A model generated the notes under the pieces. That model did no database searches and was not told the DNA's origin. It was given only the letters and a program-made list of their open reading frames with translations. Of a DNA stretch of 64,000 nt, positions 55,936 to 64,000 are shown piece by piece. The DNA is taken from assembly GCF_035083965.1 (NCBI RefSeq), contig NC_089736.1, positions 4,777,501 to 4,841,500 of the forward strand. The letters run 5' to 3'. A program made the translations under genes and the position numbers. Each line of letters starts with the position of its first letter. The first letter of the stretch is position 1. Source of the stretch: Branchiostoma lanceolatum. Its lineage: Eukaryota > Chordata > Leptocardii > Amphioxiformes > Branchiostomatidae.

Positions 55936-57742
55936 TCCTTCTACCTTCAAAATAAACAAACGCATAGACTGTCGGCGCTGTCTATTAAAGGTAACAACCC
56001 CGCCTTAACGGGTTTCTACACACAGATACAAACACGGATCAAAAGATATCCTATGAAAACAAGTGGAGCGGACGGATCTAAGATGGTGGATTCACTAACA
56101 CAATTGTTTACGTTGTGGGGGTAGATTTGGGTGATAGCAAGCAATATTTATGCCTTTAGAAGCTGTAAATCCTATGATACAGCGGCACTTCGCTGGGCGA
56201 TTTTAAGCCGAGAGGAGCTGATGCATTCACGAAGGATGTCATCAGTTCAGCTGCTTTCAGCAGACCAATTTCTGTTGCTCTTTGATAGGAGGGCCATTTA
56301 TGTGCGGGGGCGTTTGGAATAAAAAGAAATAGACATACATACAATGTTCATCTTATTGTATAGCTAACGTTAGCAATATAGCTTTTTTGTAAGGATAACC
56401 TGAATGTCAACAATCAGTTTTGTTTTCTTGTATAGTACTTTGGCCCAAACATGTTGCTCTGGAATAGATTCTTAGAGAAAGGTGCCATCTTATTGTACCA
56501 GTCCGTCTCTATGTCGTTTATTTCAGTAAAATCAGCAATGGTAACGATATAGACTATGCAGTATTTGTATTTTGTTACCTTCGGCAAGAAGGTTCTGTTT
56601 TTGGCAGTTTGTATATTTGTTTGTTTGTGGATGAACAGCTATTTGGTCTGTAGGTTGGTCTTGATGAGACCTGGAAATGAGTAGATTTGGGTCCCCTATT
56701 GGCTTGATTTTTGGTCAAGACAGAATGTCTGCCTCCCCTCTGGATTATTGTTGGAACAGCCACAACACATGCCTCCACCCCCTTGGGAAGTACATTGGAA
56801 CAGCCCTTAGACACTCGAAATCGGGTTAGCTTCGGAAAGATGGACGCCTGTTATTCTGAGGATTGTCGGGAAGGTGACTTAATGCCATCCATCCTACTAT
56901 CTTCTACCTGAGGCTACAGGAGAAATAAATATGGCGGTCCTTTTTCTTTGATACCGATCGGGTTGAAACGTAGATGGACGGAGTGGAACGGCATGTACAT
57001 ATTGTCCCCTCCTCACTTTATCAGATGGGAGGATATTCTTGAAGCGTTCTATCGTTTCAGAAATCACTCTGTCCAAACATGGGCCATTTGTTCCAAGAGT
57101 TAGCTTGTTTTGGAAACAAAGCACTGCGAAAACACAACATACGAGCCTTTGTAAACTGTCTGATATTATTGTTGAGAAGTCCGAATCGGTCTGATACAAA
57201 ATGCGTACTTTGTTCACTGTCAGCTTTGATCAATATCTTAATCTTTGCTTGAAACACGGTTTTTGTTCAAGATTCTCGATTTGTGAAACCAAGAAAATAA
57301 TACATATTTGGAAATGTTAGTACGAAATCATCAATATATCTACAATAGCCTATGCATCATTTTCTGTCGTTGGGTTATTGTAAGGTTGTACCCAATTCCA
57401 AGCTCATTCTTTCCATGTATTTTATTTCTGTGGTACGGATGCCATTTTTCAGATATACCGGCATTCATTATACACCGCACCTAGAGCGAGATTTACACTT
57501 TGTGGTCTCTCCTTATCTGATAACTGCTACTTGACCCGTTTGTGTACGCTCCAAGCCCCCGGCATGCCTTGGATATCGGGGGCACATTCCCTACACGTAG
57601 AGACAGGGAACAGTGGAAACAGTAATGTTTGTTATTTCTGGAAGGGCCCTCCCAACAGAGGAAACTGTACGGTACAAACGGGTTGTTATATGCCCGGGCC
57701 GATTAGTGTCGTATTCAAGTCGCCTAGCTGCTTGGAATGGGT
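55936..57742. other. no gene seen; one dispersed repeat
   Basis: 56577-56720 is a diverged member of the dispersed family at 35175 (GGCAAGAAGGTTCTGTTTTT, then GTTTGTTTGT, then TTTGGGTCCCCTATTGGC). The rest is unique, and the open frames carry no motif. Confidence 0.4.
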
Positions 57743-57932
57743 AGCCTCTACCAGGATCCAGACGTGGCTGGAAAGAGTAGAAATCGGCCAAATAGACAGA
57801 TGACATGAGTTGGCTGGCCAAAAATACATGGCAAATTGTATATCTATCGGCTGGCCAACTCCTCTGCTATGTTTTCTGTCTATTTGGCCGATTTCTGCTC
57901 TTTTCAGCCACGTCTGGAGCCTGGTAGAGGCC
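57743..57932. mobile_element. AGCCTCTACCAG element, palindromic subtype
   Basis: Both arms carry AGCCTCTACCAG, TCCAGACGTGGCTG and AATCGGCCAAATAGACAG in inverted order, leaving a short AT loop. It is the second palindromic member besides 40907-41110. Confidence 0.85.
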
Positions 57933-58244
57933 ATCAAAGAGTAACCATTTTCAACGGGCCAGCTTAGGAGTGTTTAACCGGCGCGGCCCAAGCACTTCCT
58001 ACTACTTCATCTATCACACTTGAAACTTTTCATCCAAAATCAACATAGCCGCACATGGAACGCAAAGTTAAGATTCTGAATTGCTTTACTCTTTTTGATA
58101 CAGAGAAGATTAAAACAACTTTACAACGATGAACAAAACTGACCAAGACTTACATAAAATCCACGGAGTTTAAAAAGTTGCATACACGGACAACCTCTCA
58201 GACAATGAGTGTCCTTTGTTTGATCCCCTATCTTTCCTGCCGGC

Positions 58245-58394
58245 CTTTTTAATCTAAGTATGGCCCGGCGACGTAATTTAAAACAATCCCCGTAAAAAAT
58301 CCCCGACTTGCGCTGATGGACTGGGCGGGCATGAAACACTCCAAGCACCGAAGAAATACCTGGTAGCTCGCGATGATATGGTTACCAGGCTAGG
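58245..58394. mobile_element. TAGCCTGGTAACCAT element, reversed, partial
   Basis: It ends ATGGTTACCAGGCTA at 58380-58394. CTGGGCGGGC and CACTCCAAGCACCG match 32784-33022 reversed. The other terminus is not recognisable. Confidence 0.55.
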
Positions 58395-60125
58395 GGGAGG
58401 GGGGCGTCATTCTGGACACGTAAATAGGACGTCAATCGTAGCACTGTGAGACCTTATCCTCCATCAGACGATAATGAATCACGTTATAGCCAAGGCTTAA
58501 GTTATGACGCTTTGCTAATAGAAAGGATTCTCCATAAACCTTTCAAGGAGGGGGTTAAGACTTGTGCGCTAGGTGACGGCGGAATGGGGTAAAATGTGGG
58601 CGGAGTGATATCGCGTGTAAAAACAGTTTTTAGACATAACAGATTAGAGTCTAGTTTCAAAGTTGGCCATTCCCTAAGCCTTCTGTCTCCCTTAATGAAA
58701 CTGATATTAGGACTATACCAAGGTATTGTTTTCCTTGTATTAAAAGCCTTTAGCACTCTTGTCACGTTTTCTTTTGAGGGGAAAAACGTGCAACCAACAC
58801 AATTGTTATAGAATGACTTTTACTGTCACAACTAAAAAAAGATACATGTTTAACATACAGATAATTGACCAAACTTGCTTAGGTACAGGTACAGGTACAG
58901 GTCCGGACCTGTATGTACCTTAACCACTGCACCCGTACTTGTACCTGAAAATTGTTTAGGTACACAGCGCTATGCCCCCTTCCCCACAGCCCGCCTACCT
59001 ATTTACGGTACAGTACTTTTAATGAACGAGACGTTCCAAGATGAAACACCGTAAAGCCCTTTTGATCTCTACCCGCCGTTTCAGCGTTCTACTTCAGGTA
59101 CAGCTGGTAATGAAAATTGGTATTAAACTCAAACGTTAGATGTACGCAAACAGAATTTTGATTCAGAAGAAGGCATATATATAGAGAATTCTCAGTTAAA
59201 CCTTAACAGAGGAGTAACGTTGTTTTTCGCGACGAATAACCATGGGATTCGAAGGAATATGAAAGATTAAAGTAAAGCACAGCTTTTGTTTTATAGATAT
59301 CTAGGAATTCATACACTTTATAATGCCGGCGGTCAAAGTTGTATAATTCATAACGCTTCGTGAACTACATAACACTCCGTCTAAAAGCTGTCCATTTCCA
59401 TTCTCTATCCTGCTTGCTTTATATTCGTATTAGAAAAGAAATTCAATACTACGGCAGACATTTGCTCAGACATTGGAAAAGGTTGGAAATAACTTATTTA
59501 AAAACCCCTCAAGGTCGAACAATCTAAGGTCATTGTTCGATCTTTAGCCGAGCGATGTGGAGCGCAGCGAAACGTAAATATTGACCGTGCAGCTTGAAAT
59601 TCTAGCCTCTACATTTCGTGCCAATCATCAATGAAGACTATTCTTCTTGCTCAGTCTACCCCAGCGAATTCTAGACAGATTTATTTGAGCTTCAGGCGAT
59701 GTTTTCTGGCCCGTGGACTGCGTTTCTGAATAGATGTAGATAGCGTAGCGCTCCGTAGCGCCATCCATTTTGTCAGAATTGACCTTTAGTGGTTTGACCG
59801 TGACCTGATGCTGCGTTCTGAACTAAATGCCAATTTCTCTCTGTCAAAACTTGTTGGATAAGAGAGAGGCAACCAAGGTAAATTCCTTTATCATGTAATA
59901 CCCCTCTTCTTCATTCCAACATTGGGTGATTTGGAATAAATAGGATTTCTTATCCTGACTGTCAAAACGTCAAGCATATAACCAATACGATGCATTGTGC
60001 CGTAATCTTATTATATACGTGGCTTATTTCGGTAACCATTGCTGAGAAATCAAAGCCTTTCCAAGAATCCACCCGCGTTTACAATTGGGCATCATAGAGT
60101 TCAATCTGCCTTAAGAACCTTATCT
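58395..60125. other. no gene seen
   Basis: Unique sequence. Around 58885-58925 there is a small GGTACA(n) stretch with a TCCGGA centre that is self-complementary (GGTACAGGTCC/GGACCTGTATG). No exon is supported. Confidence 0.4.
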
Positions 60126-60480
60126 CTATAAGCCCTTACTCGAAGCGCTGCTGTCTGGTATCTGAAAGTATATCTATGCACACTGGAAGACCATAATCTT
60201 TTGGAAACTGCAGTCCTAGATGATCGTAGATATCAAGATTTTGCGATTGTAGATACAGTGGTATCCTTTTGGGGCTATTCAAACTAGGGAAGTCCTCTTT
60301 ATAAGCCCTTACTTAAAACCCTGTCTGGCATCTGAAAGTATATCTATGCACACTGGAAGACCGCAATCTTTTGGAAACTGCCATTCTAGATATCAAGATT
60401 TTGCGACTTAAGATCAGCGGTTAAGAATGAGTTCTTTCTTGTCCCTTTGGGGCTATTCAAACTAGGGGAGTCCTTATCGG
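60126..60480. repeat. two-copy tandem duplication, 173-bp unit
   Basis: ATAAGCCCTTACT occurs at 60128 and 60301. Each copy has GAAAGTATATCTATGCACAC, AATCTTTTGGAAACTGC and TTTGGGGCTATTCAAACTAG. Confidence 0.88.
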
Positions 60481-60834
60481 GGAAGTCGTGATTGTGGGTG
60501 GGAATAGAAGTCTCCAAAGTACTTTTATGGCTGCCACTTGTTTCAATTACGTGGTGCCATGGGCTGTCGTGATGAATGGTACCCGGATGAACACTCGTAC
60601 CCAGGTCATCATAGGGAAGAACCTAGACAACAAGTCTCTTCTGTGTATGATCGCGACCGAGATAAAAGTATGAAAAATGGTGAAAAAAAAGTTTTATATT
60701 TTCAGTTAGAAATACGTTTAACAAGTGTTGACTGTTGTAGAAAATATATCTTGTGTCAGTAGCAGTTTAGTAAGCCCTGTAGAATGTTTTGGATTCGCAA
60801 AATCCACAAAACGATATACATTATGGAAAGAATA

Positions 60835-61210
60835 TTTGAGAATCCCATGATATCTTGCGATACAAAATGGCGCCAAAGACCCACAAATTTGGACAGAAAT
60901 TTTCAGTAACGAGGAAATCAAATTCTATGAAATCGAACTTCATGGTTTGACATTCACTTGCCTGGCAATATTCCAATGCCAGTGAACTAGTTCTAAAGCC
61001 CCCGTGCATTATGGGAAGGCATGTCGTGAATCCCATAATGCCTTGCGATACAAGATGGCACCAAAGACCTACAAATTAGACCAGAAATTTTCAGTAACGA
61101 GGAAATTAACCGATGATGATTATGATGATGAGAATAGAACTTCACGGTTTGACATTCACTTGCCTGGCAATATTCCAATGCCAGTGTCAGTGAACTCGCT
61201 CTAACGCCCC
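60835..61210. repeat. two-copy tandem duplication, 188-bp unit
   Basis: GAATCCCATNAT.CTTGCGATAC occurs at 60840 and 61028. Each copy has CAGAAATTTTCAGTAACGAG, TTTGACATTCACTTGCCTGG and AATATTCCAATGCCAGTG. The second copy carries an added GAT-rich stretch. Confidence 0.9.
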
Positions 61211-62220
61211 CCTCCCCTCCCACCCGTCCTTCATTGTAATGGTCCTCACGCACTGTCACGGTCAAGAACGATAAATCTTCCTGTCGTCCACAAATCCCAT
61301 CTCATCTTGACCTTTCCCCAACAATCAAGTCTGAGGAAGGACTACTGTAAGCCTAATTTTCTGGGAGTCGGTTCGGGCGCCTTGCCAGCTCGCCGCCTAC
61401 GGCCGAGGAAAAAGAATGTTGTGTTTCCGGTTACCGACAGACCCTAGTAAAAACCTGCCCACCGCTGGCAAGAGATATAATTTTTTCGATCTGACATATA
61501 TATGAGTGATGATACAAAACAGAATTCCAATTCGTCTTGGAAATCTTCATTTCACACTCTGTTAATAGCTTAGACTTTGAACAGTTGATATAAAATATGT
61601 AGTAAACATTGTACTTCTTTATAATCACACATTAGATGTTGAAAATATCAGTATCCTGGAGCATTTCATCTGTACATTGTTAAACCGTATTTGTTGAATC
61701 ACTTTGGCCGAAGTGAAAAAAAGAAAAGAAAAGAGAATCCTTACCTACCGACCCTATTTTTCCAAGACTGAATCCAGAAACACAGCATTTTTTTACTGGG
61801 TCTAAATCATTGCCTGTGTCGAACATTCACGGGAATCGCGGGTCGAATGATCTACAATCATTATTACAAGGTCAAAATGCAAAATATTCAAACTCATAAG
61901 AAGTTCTCTCTATTATTTAAAAGGCGTAAAATTGTAAATTCTATGCAGCTAGATTGATAGAAATCAGCCAATTTTCTGGGAGGGTGGTTCCTACAAAGAT
62001 GCTCGACTGCGAGAAGTCTACAATGATATCATATTGTAACATTATTATAATGAATATCATAAGAGCAAGGTTTCTTGTGTGACGAGCTTGAAAAGGAAGT
62101 GTCTAGAGTCGGAAGATTGTATGACAAAAAGAACTCAAAAGAATGAAATACACCAATCTCAGTTTCCCAAGCCTCGGCCTGGGTGCCATACCCCCTATCT
62201 CTATAATATCTATCGCGGTT
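61211..62220. other. no feature seen
   Basis: Unique sequence. No exon recognised. Confidence 0.4.
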
Positions 62221-62635
62221 AGAGTCTAACTCGGGGGGGGGGGGGGATTTCCTTTGGGCATGTTGGCCCTAGAGCCAAAGAATTGGCATGTGCATGCCCT
62301 GGAAACAGTCTGGCATACAGACAAGTTTCCAAAGTTCTCTACATTACATGGACCATCATCCCCAGAAGTGCTTGGTCGTAAACTATCTCAGTGATATCTA
62401 ACATTATCATCTGAAAAATCGTTACGGGGGGGGGGGGGGGGTGCTGTTGTACAATTTCCTTAGGGGCATGTTTAGGGGCCCTAGAGCCGAAGAATTGGCA
62501 TGTGCATGCCTTGGGAACAGTCTGGCATCCAGGCAAGTTTCCCGAGTTCTACTGTATGACATGGACCATCATCTCCAGAATAGCTTGGTCGTAACTACCT
62601 CAGTGATATCTAACGTTATCGTCTGAAAGATCGTT
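62221..62635. repeat. two-copy tandem duplication with poly-G tracts, 212-bp unit
   Basis: AATTGGCATGTGCATGCC occurs at 62281 and 62493. Each copy begins with an unbroken poly-G run (about 12 at 62235; about 16 at 62427) and contains ACATGGACCATCAT and CAGTGATATCTAAC. Such G runs can form G-quadruplex structures. Confidence 0.88.
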
Positions 62636-64000
62636 ACCATCTCTCGTTCTAGTACCCATGCCTGATTGCAATGGGGTCGTTTCAAATAATCACCGGTTTT
62701 CTGAGTTTAACGGCTTGATGGTATCTTTGGAGGTCGTAAGGTTAAAACCGTATGGATTACTGTTGAATAGGATGTAGACAGATCCTCTCAACTTCAATTC
62801 CTAGCTTGTCACTCAAAACGGCTCTGTCTTTGTATTCCAGACGTATGTCAAGCTTAAGTCGTTTATTCGTCACAATGCGTGTCCGATTTAAGACACTCTG
62901 GGTCACGAAAGGCGATAGAAAAGTTGCTAACGAGTTTTATTTGAAAGACGGCCTACATCCGGGTCACGGGAAAGGTCACAGGGGTCAGTATATCAACTTC
63001 CCGTCAGCCTCCACTGTATTTTTACAGGGTCGATTGTAACGATTGCTATCCGGAAAAAGAGGACTCTATGAGAAAGGAATGTCAATGGGAATTTGATTAA
63101 AAGGAGAGGAGAGTTTCAAGGACATTTGTTACTGGCAACAAGGTTGTTACAGTGGGAAGGGACCTGGGCATGTTTCCCAGGGCTTTTGCTCCTAGTCTGT
63201 GTTATGTGGTATAACCGAACAGATGCTACCATCGCTGTACTAGTCAAAGAGTGTCTAACATATCGCAAAAGTTGTATATTTGGATTGATTCGTAGAAAAG
63301 ACAGGCGAAACAGGTAAAATACATGGGAAAACTACAGAAATTTTGTAAACATTTTCATGGCTCTGCAAATATGCTAGTTCTGAGTGACTTCTGACAGTTA
63401 TTCATAAACAAAACGCTGCTTTAGTCCATTACCAAGTGGTTTTAAAAAAATGGAGGTGCAGATATGATAAAATTTACATCAACAACGCACAGTTCCGTTT
63501 TGCAAGTATGTACATGTACCATATCCGTGTATGTTAAAAATAAACGATGTCCAGAATTGGTCCCTCTGCCTCAGGCAATGGCGTACCAATCAGTTCAGAC
63601 AACATCGATATAAACTAGCGGCAGGGGCATTCGGAGGTCCTTCACTTAACTAGATCTGTCTATGATGAAGGACCCTGGACTAAAACAGATCAGCAGATAC
63701 AATTATATTATAGGTAAAATCCAATTTGTGCTAGCGGGTTACAACGCGCAGAGCCGGGCCGGGGTCGCTGGCAGCTAGCGGTGGGAGCGTGTCCTCTGAG
63801 ATGTTTTGACTTGGGGTGCCGTAAGAGGTCCCGGTCATCTACCGTGCCCTGTGGAACCCCTACTGAGAGGCTTCCGTTTGTAACTGCTTACTCCACAGGT
63901 ATGCCTCCTAACGTCGAAATCAATACTAGGGCTGTACGTATGATGTAATGTAGTTCTGGATGTATACCACTCTTTGTCTGGCATCAGCATAATAAGAGTA
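62636..64000. other. no gene seen
   Basis: Unique sequence to the end of the window. Open frames at 62806-63039 and 63093-63317 are short and carry no motif. I cannot exclude that a further exon of the plus-strand gene lies here. Confidence 0.35.

Overview
This window looks like animal nuclear DNA, most probably from a lancelet (cephalochordate). The reasons are intron-split genes with GT/AG junctions, a tandem family of NXPE-type genes, tRNA-derived SINEs, a dense load of short fold-back DNA elements, long GT microsatellites and AT-rich unique sequence. The species is an inference; the eukaryotic nature is clear.

The left part (about 3.6-22 kb) is a tandem array of three complete genes on the minus strand (4765-7844, 9564-12814, 14941-19117). 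Each has six coding exons that join in phase to give a protein of about 545-553 residues. Each protein has an N-terminal membrane/signal segment, a neurexophilin-like region, and a PC-esterase (SGNH-type) region with an intact GDS block and a D-x-x-H motif. They are NXPE family members. The spacers between them are copies of each other, so the whole unit (about 5.3-7 kb) was duplicated. More copies of the flanking modules lie on both sides of the array. A tRNA-Val(TAC) gene sits at the left edge, followed by a tRNA-derived SINE and the 3' end of a non-LTR retrotransposon.

The middle part (about 22-45 kb) has no gene I can support. It is packed with repeats: at least three tRNA-derived SINE families, several families of palindromic miniature DNA elements, two multi-copy arrays (190-bp units at 24.6-25.7 kb; roughly 110-bp units at 27.5-28.9 kb), and a degenerate array of tRNA-like B-box sequences at 38.8-39.3 kb. 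At 40.67-41.54 kb a 660-bp palindrome is followed directly by a very young 207-bp fold-back element with a 7-bp target-site duplication.

The right part contains the 5' end of a gene on the plus strand. A Ser/Arg-rich first coding exon (45718-46234) is spliced over a 3.9-kb intron to a 115-bp exon (50152-50266), and the gene then continues beyond what I can follow. I do not recognise the protein. The rest (51-64 kb) is intronic or intergenic.

The most striking pattern outside the genes is the number of two- or three-copy tandem duplications with unit lengths mostly between 135 and 215 bp, scattered from 24 kb to 63 kb. I found no convincing new multi-gene system. The best leads are the NXPE array, with its stop-codon change and deletions, the palindromic element families, and the near-nucleosome-length tandem duplications.
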